DNA from: Bacteroides caecigallinarum
GTDB lineage: Bacteria > Bacteroidota > Bacteroidia > Bacteroidales > Bacteroidaceae
Length of the DNA: 56,139 nt
Assembly: GCF_016902295.1 (NCBI RefSeq)
Contig: NZ_JACJLQ010000024.1
Coordinates: 1-56,139, forward strand
Direction: 5' to 3'
This document shows positions 8,793-16,889 of the stretch, one piece after another. A program made the position numbers and the translations under genes. Position 1 is the stretch's first letter; each line of letters opens with the position of its first letter. The notes below the pieces were generated by a model, which saw only the letters and a list, made by a program, of their open reading frames with translations, did no database searches and was not told where the DNA came from.

Positions 8793-10541
8793 TTATAGTT
8801 CTACGCCTTGAGTACGTTTTGCCCATGAGAGGATGTTTATAGAACACTTGATATAACCTTCTTCGTCTTCTACACCTCCTTCACCTGGATCTGTTACTCC
8901 CGGCGCACCCGGACCACTTACGCTGTTAATGGTAATCTGATACCAGTTATTACGTACCACACCGTATGCACCCAAGAAATTACTATCTTCAATTGTTCCT
9001 GAAGGCTTAGTAATATCATTAAAATGCTTGATAGGAACAGCATAATAGTAGCAACCACCGTCTTTGTAATAACGGATAGTTCCTAATTCGTCAAGGGCAG
9101 TATCATAAGTATTTCCAGAAATTCCAGTAATTAACGTCTTTAATTCCTCAGCACCAGTGTAATAACCACCGTCAGCTTTTTCATTAATGCCTAAAGTTAA
9201 TGAAGCTGTACCATTAGGGTCCAAGGTATTTTTAACTTTTTCCAGAAAATCCGCTTTAGTTACAGTAGCAGCATTATCATCAATCATAAAGAAAGACTTA
9301 TCTTCAGAATCAGCAATTTCGTCCACCCAATATGTAGCTTTAATCAATACTGCAGTTGTATTGTTATCTTTAACATTTGCAGCAGAAGCTGTATTTTCCA
9401 AACAGTACTGAGGAACTATTGTGCTGGTTGAGTAAGCTCCCCAAGATTTATCTTCCGGTTTGTTAGTTTCGTTGTACACATTAAAGTCAGTAGCTGTAGC
9501 ATCATAATTGTTGTCTATTGCCCAATAGATGCGCTTCCAAGATATTTTATTAGGTTCAGTACCCTCTTCATATACAGCTGTATTTCCAATAAAATAAGAT
9601 TTAATAGTTCCATATCCTAACCAAGTAGCAATACTAGACACATTTCTCAAAGGTTTTGTGTTCTTATTGGTAACATTCAGAGTCCAACCTAATTTCGGAG
9701 CATCGGCACTTTCATCAATAAAAACTACTTTATCGCCTGTATAAATACTACCGTCTTTCTTTACACTAAGTCCACTTCTATTGTTTTCTGTAAAATAATC
9801 ACCTGGAGAAGTAGGATTAATACTTACATCCACCTTAGCTACTACTCGCTCAACATAGATATTAGCTGTTTCAGCACCATCTTTTGTTTTACTAACTGTC
9901 ACCGGCACTAATGTCTGAGCTTTAGTTCCATTGTATAACGGAGAATTAAGCATTAAGAAACCATTCGCATCAGAAGTGATATCACTTGCATTTAGGGACC
10001 ATTTTCCATACAAATCATTAATGGTTGATGTACCAGCTTCCAAAATGATAGGCGCATCGCCACTCTTGAAAGACAAACGCTTACCATCATTCTCAACTGA
10101 AACGATACTATTGTTCAAACCATTATTCAAAATTACCAACGCATACATCTGGTTTTTATCATCGGACAACATTGGAGCATCAAGAGTCTGTACTGTTACT
10201 GTAGATGACACATGTTTGTCATTATCAGGAGTACCAGTTAACGTTCCCATATAATATGCCTTTACAAGTTTCGCAGCATTTTCTCCATCAGTTTTAACAC
10301 CTTCAAAGAAAGCAATAATACCATTTTTCACTGCATACTCTTTTTTATCTCCATCATCCAAATTATTATTTTCATCAAATGCCCTCGAGCTACTTACACT
10401 TGGCAGATTGATAGCCACCTTTACATATCCCTCACCGGTCTTTGGACCGTCATTTTCGTTACCCGGATTCTCCAGGTTATCGCTACAAGCAGCAAACATG
10501 CCTGCCACCATAAGCAAACTAAAATACTTTAGATTTCCCAT
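8793..10541 (-). CDS. Mfa1-like major fimbrial subunit (lipoprotein)
   Basis: Start chosen at the Met of MGNLKYFSLLMVAGMFAACSDN (10541), which gives a compact signal peptide with lipobox AAC; an upstream in-frame Met at 10568 is possible. The protein is about 582 residues. Motifs in order: GEGYVKVAINLPSVSSSRAFDE (first strand, with an Arg that could be the surface protease processing site known in FimA/Mfa1), ANIYVERVVAKVDVSI, and a C-terminal GVVRNNWYQITINSVSGPGAPGV followed by a last strand YIKCSINILSWAKRTQGVEL. These are the signatures of the Mfa1/P. gingivalis fimbrillin family, which builds the shaft by donor-strand exchange. First subunit gene of the operon and followed by the anchor, so it is probably the main shaft protein. 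Confidence 0.85.
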   Translation of the reverse strand: MGNLKYFSLLMVAGMFAACSDNLENPGNENDGPKTGEGYVKVAINLPSVSSSRAFDENNNLDDGDKKEYAVKNGIIAFFEGVKTDGENAAKLVKAYYMGTLTGTPDNDKHVSSTVTVQTLDAPMLSDDKNQMYALVILNNGLNNSIVSVENDGKRLSFKSGDAPIILEAGTSTINDLYGKWSLNASDITSDANGFLMLNSPLYNGTKAQTLVPVTVSKTKDGAETANIYVERVVAKVDVSINPTSPGDYFTENNRSGLSVKKDGSIYTGDKVVFIDESADAPKLGWTLNVTNKNTKPLRNVSSIATWLGYGTIKSYFIGNTAVYEEGTEPNKISWKRIYWAIDNNYDATATDFNVYNETNKPEDKSWGAYSTSTIVPQYCLENTASAANVKDNNTTAVLIKATYWVDEIADSEDKSFFMIDDNAATVTKADFLEKVKNTLDPNGTASLTLGINEKADGGYYTGAEELKTLITGISGNTYDTALDELGTIRYYKDGGCYYYAVPIKHFNDITKPSGTIEDSNFLGAYGVVRNNWYQITINSVSGPGAPGVTDPGEGGVEDEEGYIKCSINILSWAKRTQGVEL

Positions 10542-10574
10542 ACATCTATAAATTAATTCATTTAACATATAATA

Positions 10575-12026
10575 TTATTTCAAAAACTCCATATTATGTT
10601 TTGCCGCATCCAGATTGCCTTTCAGTGCCTTTTCTATATGCTGTTCCGCACGAGCGTAATCCTTGAGCAGCAGATAAGCCACTCCGCGCGCATTCTCTGC
10701 TTCTGGAACGGACGATTTAACCTTCTCAAGGTATTTCAGCGCTTCCTCTGCCCTGCCCTGCTCAAGCAATGCATTAGCAGCGTTGAGATTGGCTGTCTCA
10801 TCGCAGGGATACATCCTTACTGCCACGTCGAACACATGGTTGAAATCCTCCGAACCGGGCTGGTATGTCTGAGCGACGGCAAACATCTCTTCAAGGCTGA
10901 GACGCTGAGGGGCAGTCTTTACAAGCTCCTTAGCCTCTTCGAGCTTGAAACTGCGTATCACGTAGTCTATGCGGTAGTCCGTGCGGCGAAGCCCGGGATA
11001 GCAGTCGTTCAGTATTACCTTATACGACTGGGGGAACTTCTGCTTCATCTCCCTCTCCTTGCGGTCGATGTCCTCAGGTCCGTTCTCTATGTGGGCGAGT
11101 ATGGCGTCCTTGTCTGCCAGTGTGCTTGCTTTGAGATATTCCACCAGGCCTTCCCAGTTCTCAGGCTCGTACGACGACCTTATTGTGGTTGACGGGAATC
11201 CGTATCTGTCGATGAGATATTTTTTCAACGACTCCGTACGGCCTTCTGCCAGACGTCTGTTCGACGGATAGCTTCCCTCGGGCGACGCGTATCCTTTTAT
11301 CTCGATGGAGGTGATGGTGAAATCTCTGTCGTTCTTCACTGTGTCGATAGAAGCTATAATACGCTGCAGCTCCACCGGATTCTTTCTGTAGGAAGGATCT
11401 ATCTCCGTACGGTTCACACGGAAGTCGAGGTATGAGCGGCCGCTCAGTTCGCGTGTCTTCACAGGCTCTGCCTCGGGCACCACGTACGCCAGACGGGGAG
11501 TGAAAGCTATGTCGGCATTGCACAGCGAGACTGTTCCGGCAGGATTGACTTTTCCGCATCCGCACAAGTCCTCGGATATGCTCAGACTGGAACTGTCCAT
11601 CCATTCGGAGTAAGGCAGCGTTACTGCATAATCGAGTATCTGGGATTCGTCTGCCTGATTGTTTTTACTGTCTTTGCGGCGCTTCACCATTACGGCATAC
11701 ATGTCGGCGTCAAGGTATTTCTGCTCCGGATTACGCTCGACGTATATGCTGCGCTTGCGCCCCATAATCTCCACGGGAGGAAGATATGCACTGCCGGTGC
11801 CGGACAATGAGGCGAACCGTGGATGCAATATCACAGACGAACCGGATTTTATTTCTGCCGAAGAGATGTCTATCCGCATGCTGACCGTTACGCTGTCGCG
11901 ATGGCGCAAAATGCCCGCGTTGTCCACCACAGTACGGCTCTGCAGCACCTGCTGGGCATTCACACCGGAAAATACCGTCATGGATGCCGCACATATTAAT
12001 GAAACTAATGTTTTCTTGCTTTTCAT
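10575..12026 (-). CDS. Fimbria-associated outer-membrane protein: DUF3868-like N-terminus, OmpA-like domain, TPRs
   Basis: About 483 residues with a type I signal peptide (MKSKKTLVSLICAASMTVFSGVNAQ; start at 12026, or the Met at 12041). The N-terminal ~190 residues match the DUF3868 pattern seen next to Bacteroidales fimbrial loci. Next is an OmpA-like peptidoglycan-associated domain: RSYLDFRVNRTEIDPSYRKNPVELQRIIASID, TSIEIKGYASPEGSYPSNRRLAEGRTESLKKYL. The C-terminal third holds TPR-like helices (ANALLEQGRAEEALKYLEKV, ARGVAYLLLKDYARAEQHIEKAL). It is encoded just after the DUF3575 gene and just before the major subunit. A role in assembling or stabilising the fimbrial machinery at the outer membrane is inferred from context. 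Confidence 0.85.
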   Translation of the reverse strand: MKSKKTLVSLICAASMTVFSGVNAQQVLQSRTVVDNAGILRHRDSVTVSMRIDISSAEIKSGSSVILHPRFASLSGTGSAYLPPVEIMGRKRSIYVERNPEQKYLDADMYAVMVKRRKDSKNNQADESQILDYAVTLPYSEWMDSSSLSISEDLCGCGKVNPAGTVSLCNADIAFTPRLAYVVPEAEPVKTRELSGRSYLDFRVNRTEIDPSYRKNPVELQRIIASIDTVKNDRDFTITSIEIKGYASPEGSYPSNRRLAEGRTESLKKYLIDRYGFPSTTIRSSYEPENWEGLVEYLKASTLADKDAILAHIENGPEDIDRKEREMKQKFPQSYKVILNDCYPGLRRTDYRIDYVIRSFKLEEAKELVKTAPQRLSLEEMFAVAQTYQPGSEDFNHVFDVAVRMYPCDETANLNAANALLEQGRAEEALKYLEKVKSSVPEAENARGVAYLLLKDYARAEQHIEKALKGNLDAAKHNMEFLK

Positions 12027-12046
12027 AACGCTTGCCTCCATTGATA

Positions 12047-12655
12047 TTAAAATGCAAAAATTATATTTAAAGCTGCCTTTGTAGGTCCTATGTAATGGTG
12101 GGGCTTATTGTCCTCCATCTGCTTGCCGCAGTTGGCACATTTGTACTTGTCAGCACGGGTATATATGTAGCCCAGTCCCAACTCTGCCTCCAGACTCCAA
12201 TGGCGCGACAATATCCACTGATAGCCGTAGCCCACACCGATTCCTGCCATCCAGCCTTCGTATCGGTAGTCCTTCAACGAACCGAAGTCTGTGCCGAAAA
12301 GCTTGAAACCGGCATCCACATTGCCAATATTGTATATACCGCCCACCAGATGAGCCCCAAGAAAATGTCCGTTGAAACGCTCGCAGAACCAGTAACGGAG
12401 TTCGGGCTGGACAGCCATAATCTTCATTTTCTTATTGTCCGAAAAAGTCCAGGGATTAAGAAGGAAATGCCAGTCGGTTGTAAACTTCTGCCCTACGGGA
12501 AGTTCCAGAGCTACATTGGGAGTAAGCACACCCCAATATGCGGCGTTTGTCTTGACAGACACCACCTGGGCAGAAAGCACGGAAGAAAATAAAAGGAACA
12601 AATACAGAATGACGCACTTCCTGCAGACAAAAAAATATTCACCAAATGTTTTCAT
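12047..12655 (-). CDS. DUF3575-like outer-membrane protein, first gene of the fimbrial operon
   Basis: 202 residues. N-terminal signal (hydrophobic stretch CVILYLFLLFSSVLSAQ), then a small beta-barrel-like sequence: VSVKTNAAYWGVLTPNVALELPVGQKFTTDWHFLLNPW, QPELRYWFCERFNGHFLGAHLVGGIYN, GWMAGIGVGYGYQWILSRHWSLEAELGLGYIYTR, ending with Phe (IIFAF), the typical outer-membrane barrel C-terminus. This is the DUF3575 pattern, which is common in Mfa-type fimbrial operons of Bacteroides and Parabacteroides together with the OmpA/DUF3868 protein. Function is not established; a partner in outer-membrane assembly of the fimbria is inference. It is preceded by the operon promoter. Confidence 0.8.
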   Translation of the reverse strand: MKTFGEYFFVCRKCVILYLFLLFSSVLSAQVVSVKTNAAYWGVLTPNVALELPVGQKFTTDWHFLLNPWTFSDNKKMKIMAVQPELRYWFCERFNGHFLGAHLVGGIYNIGNVDAGFKLFGTDFGSLKDYRYEGWMAGIGVGYGYQWILSRHWSLEAELGLGYIYTRADKYKCANCGKQMEDNKPHHYIGPTKAALNIIFAF

Positions 12656-12713
12656 AACATTATATTTTTTTGAACACTCTTTTTTTAGATTAAGCCTAAA
12701 ATTAAATACATTG

Positions 12714-12745
12714 CAAAATTACTACTACATAAAAAGAAATTCAAA
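12714..12745 (-). promoter_or_regulatory. Bacteroidota-type promoter of the fimbrial operon
   Basis: On the minus strand, TTTG (12742-12745) and TAATTTTG (12714-12721) match the -33 TTTG and -7 TAnnTTTG consensus with a 20-nt gap. The predicted start is near 12706, which leaves a leader of about 50 nt before the DUF3575 gene. It is the only strong candidate in the 230-nt gap upstream of the operon. Confidence 0.75.
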
Positions 12746-12762
12746 TATAATAATTATTATAA

Positions 12763-12876
12763 TGTCATGAATAGGCATTTTACGAATTGACACAAACGCC
12801 CGCAAAACACTGTCAATCAAGACTTTTTACAATTTGACACAATTCTCAAATAATATGACACACGGATTTTATGACA
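12763..12876. promoter_or_regulatory. Array of six TGACA/TGTCA boxes upstream of the fimbrial promoter
   Basis: TGACA occurs at 12788, 12835, 12856 and 12872 and its complement TGTCA at 12763 and 12811. Start-to-start spacings are 25, 23, 24, 21 and 16 bp, that is roughly two helical turns. The longest copies read AATTGACACAAA and AATTTGACACAA. The array begins 18 bp upstream of the predicted -33 box and fills the space up to the end of the upstream regulator gene. It looks like a multi-site activator operator; the AraC-type regulator encoded next door is the obvious candidate ligand. This is inference. Confidence 0.5.
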
Positions 12877-12885
12877 ATTTGGGAA

Positions 12886-14601
12886 TTATCTTTCCGAATT
12901 TAACTGTTCGATGAACATTTTTGGACTCAGACCGTATTTCTCCTTAAACAAGCGGTAGAAGGTGGAAATATTCGGTATCGCACTGGCATCGCCAACCTCG
13001 CTGATTGACATTTCAGGATGTTCGCGGAACAGAGTGACAGAATAGTTAAGGCGCATGTTATTGAGATAAGTGCTAAGATTGCCGCCATCAGTGGCTTCCT
13101 TGATAACTGTAGCAAAACGGTTGCGGTCAACGCCCATCACAGACGCATAATAGTCGCGCTGGAGATTATAGTCAAGATAAAGGCGTTCATTCATCACAAT
13201 CGAATCAAATCTTCGGAACAAAGCCTCATTTGACATCTTGTTCAAATCAGCCTTGCTGAAGGCTTCTTCAGGAGACTTCGGTCCGGCAGATTCCACAACC
13301 TCAGCCGAACGGACATCATCCGATTTCTCCAATTCGTTGACGGACGATTCCATAGACTTATTCAGCTCGACAATCAATCTTGAGATATCACGATTCTTTT
13401 TCCTCAACATCATGCGTTCCATGAGTATAAATATCAGGAATAATATTAAGAAACCTATCAGAACAAACAATGCGACAATTAGATTCTGACGAGATTTCAG
13501 TTCGTTCCTGGCAGCTTCTATACCAGCCTCGTACCTGATATAGTCAGCGGCCTTATACAACTCAAACAGACGGTTGGCATCGATATTCCTACGATAGGAT
13601 TCGATTATATTATTATATTTCTCCAGGCAACGGTATGCATATTCATACTTTCCAAGTCTTTTTAATGATATGGCATCCTGTAAAAGAGAACGCCTGTATA
13701 CTACTGAAACCGTATCGGCATTATCAGTAGTCAGGAAAAAAGCCTTATTGTTGCTTATGACATCTTCATACCGGCCTATCAGCAACAGATAAGGATTAAT
13801 CTCGAGCGCTCCCATCAATGTGCCGGACATTCTTGTGGCTTTATACCGAAGATAATAATCGTTAGCTAGTGTATGCCTGTTCAACTTCAATGACAGGTAT
13901 GCCATCTTACTGTAATACACTCCATACATCCGGTCAATAAGAATGGGATTTATCTCATCGCTGTTTTCAAAACGCTTCAGGAAATCACCACTACGTTCGC
14001 ATACTTGCCATGCCTTTTCGTAAAGGCCGGAATCGATATAAAAATCGGCCAGCATGTCAAGAATAGCAGATATACGCAACTTGCTGCCTATGTCTGTCTT
14101 ACCGTTAAATATAGATATTGCATCTTCTATTATCTTGTACGACTTCTCATAAAGTCCCATCCTGTTCCATATAATACCCTGGACATACATCATATTGGCC
14201 TCGAGACTGGTATCACCGGTTCTACGCGAATATGACAATGCTGCCGTCACCATATTGGCAGCATCCATAAGGCGTGACGACAACGCATACGACTCGGCAG
14301 CTATTACAATTGTACGGAACATGATGGCGGAATCATTGCGCGCCTCCTCGGAATGAAGTACCGAATCGGCATATATGGACGCCCTGTTGTATTTACATAA
14401 TGAGTAATAAGCATAACTGCGCAGATAGTTTATCCTATGTTCCTTGTATCCGCCTGTGTCTTCCATGCTGTCGAGTTCCTCCAGAAGCTCCTCGGGGGTA
14501 ACTGAAATTTCACGCAGAATCAGTGACGGCAGTGTGGATTCCTTAGAATTTACAGATAATGATATATATAATAGTATAAAGAATATATAATGTAACCTCA
14601 T
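12886..14601 (-). CDS. Membrane-bound TPR regulator with C-terminal AraC-type HTH
   Basis: 571 residues. A signal/anchor (MRLHYIFFILLYISLSVNS) is followed by about 350 residues of TPR-like helical repeats (RASIYADSVLHSEEARNDSAIMFRTIVIAAESY, GLYEKSYKIIEDAISIF, GLYEKAWQVCERSGDFLKRF). A hydrophobic segment NLIVALFVLIGFLILFLIFIL lies around residues 370-392, then a coiled linker, then an AraC-type DNA-binding domain over the last ~100 residues with NEALFRRFDSIVMNERLYLDYNLQRDYYASVMGVDRNRF and SISEVGDASAIPNISTFYRLFKEKYGLSPKMF. Such TPR-TM-AraC proteins are common Bacteroidota regulators (DUF6377-like group). The TPR part probably lies in the periplasm and the HTH in the cytoplasm. Same strand and directly upstream of the fimbrial operon, so it is the likely local regulator. 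Confidence 0.8.
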   Translation of the reverse strand: MRLHYIFFILLYISLSVNSKESTLPSLILREISVTPEELLEELDSMEDTGGYKEHRINYLRSYAYYSLCKYNRASIYADSVLHSEEARNDSAIMFRTIVIAAESYALSSRLMDAANMVTAALSYSRRTGDTSLEANMMYVQGIIWNRMGLYEKSYKIIEDAISIFNGKTDIGSKLRISAILDMLADFYIDSGLYEKAWQVCERSGDFLKRFENSDEINPILIDRMYGVYYSKMAYLSLKLNRHTLANDYYLRYKATRMSGTLMGALEINPYLLLIGRYEDVISNNKAFFLTTDNADTVSVVYRRSLLQDAISLKRLGKYEYAYRCLEKYNNIIESYRRNIDANRLFELYKAADYIRYEAGIEAARNELKSRQNLIVALFVLIGFLILFLIFILMERMMLRKKNRDISRLIVELNKSMESSVNELEKSDDVRSAEVVESAGPKSPEEAFSKADLNKMSNEALFRRFDSIVMNERLYLDYNLQRDYYASVMGVDRNRFATVIKEATDGGNLSTYLNNMRLNYSVTLFREHPEMSISEVGDASAIPNISTFYRLFKEKYGLSPKMFIEQLNSER

Positions 14602-14628
14602 ATAAAAATCGTATATTTATACTCCGGT

Positions 14629-14636
14629 CAAATATA
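14629..14636 (-). promoter_or_regulatory. -7 element (TATATTTG) of the TPR-AraC regulator gene
   Basis: A perfect TAnnTTTG on the minus strand, 28 nt upstream of the regulator start codon. No clear -33 TTTG at the expected distance, so the promoter is weaker or activator-dependent. Confidence 0.5.
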
Positions 14637-14703
14637 CAAAAAGTACTTGGAAAATATTTTAAATTATCATCAAAATCTTCATCCGAAGCAATGAAAAAAA
14701 AAG

Positions 14704-14778
14704 CGTGGGCAAACCTAAAAAAAACGTGGGCAAATTTAAACCAAAACTTGCCCACGTTTTATCCAAGAATTGCCCGTG
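14704..14778. terminator. Nested inverted repeats of CGTGGGCAA (bidirectional terminator-like)
   Basis: Four copies of a GTGGGCAA core: direct at 14704-14713 and 14725-14734 (21 bp apart) and inverted at 14747-14756 and 14769-14778 (22 bp apart). The inner pair makes a perfect 13-bp stem (14721-14733 with 14748-14760, 14-nt loop) with A-runs on one side and TTTT on the other. It can serve as terminator for the fucosidase remnant on the minus strand. The outer copies could form an alternative, imperfect hairpin. The doubled arrangement is unusual. Confidence 0.6.
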
Positions 14779-14821
14779 TTTTTCAAAAACGCAAAATCGG
14801 TTTTTTAACTACCTGAAAAGA

Positions 14822-15214
14822 CTATAGCCGTATCTTCAAAACCGGAGCTATTTCATTAAGTCCCGCCTCCGGCAGATTAACCTCAAGACCTTTTTCTGTC
14901 CGGATGAAATCGACCTTACCATACCCAAGCAACTCGACTTCATTTATTTTACCATTAAGCAGGCGGCTTGATTCCGACAATGATTTTATTACAATCATTC
15001 CATCTTCAGGCCATGCCAAAGCCACGGCATAGAGGTTATTCCCTTTTTGCGTAAATCTGATTTCCTCGGAAGTAGCAACGCCATAAGCGCCTTCATTGAA
15101 TCCCTGGGCATTCAGGGCTATATCAGAATCCGCAATCGGTCCTTCTCCAAAGACCTTCCACGGACGGCTGTCATAATATCCTTCCCAATTATTGATTTTC
15201 TTATTAAGAACATT
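14822..15214 (-). pseudogene. 3' remnant of a GH29 alpha-L-fucosidase gene
   Basis: Read on the minus strand from about 15214 to the stop at 14822, the frame gives NVLNKKINNWEGYYDSRPWKVFGEGPIADSD, then TSEEIRFTQKGNNLYAVALAWPEDGMIVIKS, then KINEVELLGYGKVDFIRTEKGLEVNLPE. This is the C-terminal beta-sandwich of GH29 fucosidases, including the end of the catalytic barrel (RPWKVFGEGP). The catalytic domain, about 350 residues, is absent: a stop codon lies just upstream of 15214 and no start codon precedes NWEGYY. The break is close to the left 22-bp direct repeat (15231-15252), so the insertion or recombination that brought the AlbA-type gene may have removed the rest. It is a different GH29 type from the intact one at 51925-53274. 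Confidence 0.8.
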
Positions 15215-15230
15215 TTAATATTGATCAGGT

Positions 15231-15252
15231 ATTACAAAAGTACGAATAAAAA
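15231..15252. repeat. Left copy of a perfect 22-bp direct repeat flanking the AlbA-type gene
   Basis: Identical over 22 bases to 16890-16911. Read on the minus strand it contains TACTTTTG, a perfect -7 element, so the repeat may derive from a promoter. It lies 15 nt from the broken end of the fucosidase remnant. Confidence 0.8.
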
Positions 15253-15375
15253 CTGATAAACTGAAAAATGTAGCAAAGTTATCGACAGATAGGCGTTTTA
15301 GGGGAAAGTCATGGAGAAACGGGTAAAATTATTCAATATAAAAAGCCGTTTTATCTTAGTTCATCAAAATGTTTC

Positions 15376-15383
15376 TATCTTTG
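15376..15383 (+). promoter_or_regulatory. -7 element (TATCTTTG) of the first AlbA-type gene
   Basis: A perfect TAnnTTTG, 20 nt before the ATG at 15404. Its position inside the longer open frame that starts at 15311 argues that translation really begins at 15404, with a leader of about 15 nt. Confidence 0.55.
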
Positions 15384-15403
15384 CGAAAGTTAATGACTTG
15401 TGT

Positions 15404-16855
15404 ATGAGCATAGACAATCTCGATATAGTAAAAGAACTGATAGCTGGTGCGGAAAGCGATACAGTGGAATTCAAGGAAACCACCGGACAACTGGAGCGAG
15501 GAGTGGAAACACTATGCGCTTTTCTGAATGGTACTGGAGGCATCGTTTTGTTTGGTGTGACTGACAAAGGGAAAATCATCGGACAGAAAGTGAGTGACAG
15601 GACGAAACGTGATATTGCGGAAGCAATACGGCGTATAGAACCGTTTGCCAACATTGAAATATCATGCATTGACATTCCTGATACCGACAATAGCATCATA
15701 GCCTTGTCAGCGGAAGAGCAACGCTATATGCGTCCATTCTCATATAAAGGACGTGCCTACCAACGCATTGAAAGCGTGACATCATCCATGCCACAGGAGA
15801 TTTACAACCAACTTCTGATGCAGCGTGGAGGAAAATACGCTTGGGAGGCAATACCAAATTCCGACCTCAAAATATCCGACCTTGATGAACATGCCATAAT
15901 GGGTGCAGTACGTGGTGGCATACGATGCGGACGTTTGCCTGAAGCCACAATACGGGAAGACTTGCCGACCATCCTTGAAAAATTCAACCTGTTGCATAAC
16001 GGCAAACTGAACAATGCTTCAGCAGTTCTGTTCGGACGTGATTTTTATTACTATCCCCAATGCCTGCTCCGACTGGCACGTTTCAAAGGCACAACCAAAG
16101 ATGAATTTATAGACAATCAGCGTGTCACAGGCAATATATACACTCTGTTGGATGCGGCAATGTCATTTTTCTTCAAACATCTGTCTCTTTCCGGAAAGAT
16201 TGTAGGGCTGTATCGTGAAGAAGAACTGGAGATACCTTATAAGGCTTTGAGGGAGTGCTGCACAAATGCTTTTTGCCATCGTCTATATCACCGTCCCGGC
16301 AGTTCAGTGGGGATAGCCATTTACGATGATCGCATTGAGATAGAGAACAGCGGAACTTTTCCACCGGACATGACAATGGAGAAACTGCTAAGCGGACATA
16401 ATTCAGAGCCGCAAAACCTAATTATCGCGAACGTTTTGTATAAAAGTGAGGTGTTGGAAAGTTGGGGACGCGGCATCAGTCTTATGATTAGCGAATGTCG
16501 TCGTGTGGGAATATCCGACCCAGAGTTTCATACGGACGGGAATAGCGTATGGGTCGTTTTTCATAGGAGAGCAGTCGGGCAACACCCGACAGCTACCCGA
16601 CAGCTACCCATCAACTCCACCACAGCTACCCCACAAGTGGAAAGGGTGTTAGTGGCAATTGGCGAAAATACTGTTGCTACGAAAGAGATTATGAGTATAA
16701 TGGGCTTGAAAGACAAAAGTAATTTCTTGGAACTTTACCTATATCCTGCAATAAGACAGAATCTGGTAGAACCTCTTTATCCGGAAAATCCAAAGCATCC
16801 TCGGCAGAAATACCGTCTCACCGACAAAGGGAAGGAATTTTTGAAGCAACAGTAA
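15404..16855 (+). CDS. AlbA/Schlafen-type ATP-binding protein with HATPase and winged-helix C-terminus
   Basis: Start set at 15404 (MSIDNLDIVKELI, 483 residues) because a promoter -7 element lies inside the 31 codons upstream. The N-terminal AlbA_2/Schlafen-AAA-like domain has VEFKETTGQLERGVETLCAFLNGTGGIVLFGV. The middle part has a divergent GHKL ATPase pattern: ALRECCTNAFCHRLYHRPGSSVGIAIYDDRIEIENSG and ESWGRGISLMISECRRVG. After a Thr/Pro-rich linker (TATRQLPINSTTATPQ) comes a winged-helix-like end (IMSIMGLKDKSNFLELYLYPAIRQNLVEPLYPENPKHPRQKYRLTDKG). The family is widespread in bacterial accessory regions, annotated as putative DNA-binding, RecG-related or ATP-binding proteins; some members are linked to defence, but no function can be claimed here. 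It stands alone, flanked by perfect 22-bp repeats. A paralogue is at 54175-55779. Confidence 0.85.
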   Translation: MSIDNLDIVKELIAGAESDTVEFKETTGQLERGVETLCAFLNGTGGIVLFGVTDKGKIIGQKVSDRTKRDIAEAIRRIEPFANIEISCIDIPDTDNSIIALSAEEQRYMRPFSYKGRAYQRIESVTSSMPQEIYNQLLMQRGGKYAWEAIPNSDLKISDLDEHAIMGAVRGGIRCGRLPEATIREDLPTILEKFNLLHNGKLNNASAVLFGRDFYYYPQCLLRLARFKGTTKDEFIDNQRVTGNIYTLLDAAMSFFFKHLSLSGKIVGLYREEELEIPYKALRECCTNAFCHRLYHRPGSSVGIAIYDDRIEIENSGTFPPDMTMEKLLSGHNSEPQNLIIANVLYKSEVLESWGRGISLMISECRRVGISDPEFHTDGNSVWVVFHRRAVGQHPTATRQLPINSTTATPQVERVLVAIGENTVATKEIMSIMGLKDKSNFLELYLYPAIRQNLVEPLYPENPKHPRQKYRLTDKGKEFLKQQ

Positions 16856-16889
16856 CTATATGACGAAAAACATAAAAGTTAGATACTGA

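Noticed and set aside
10596..11192. 198-residue plus-strand open frame
   Set aside because: Antisense shadow of the OmpA/TPR gene; composition is that of a complementary strand of coding DNA.
12656..12885. Invertible promoter for phase variation of fimbriae
   Set aside because: The TGACA boxes have mixed orientation, but no pair of long inverted repeats flanks the promoter and no invertase gene is in the window.
14822..15025. Short 67-residue minus-strand gene starting at an internal Met
   Set aside because: The GH29-like reading continues upstream of this Met to about 15214, so it is part of a truncated gene, not a small gene.
15311..15403. 31-codon N-terminal extension of the first AlbA-type protein
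   Set aside because: A -7 promoter element lies inside it and the family homology begins after the ATG at 15404.
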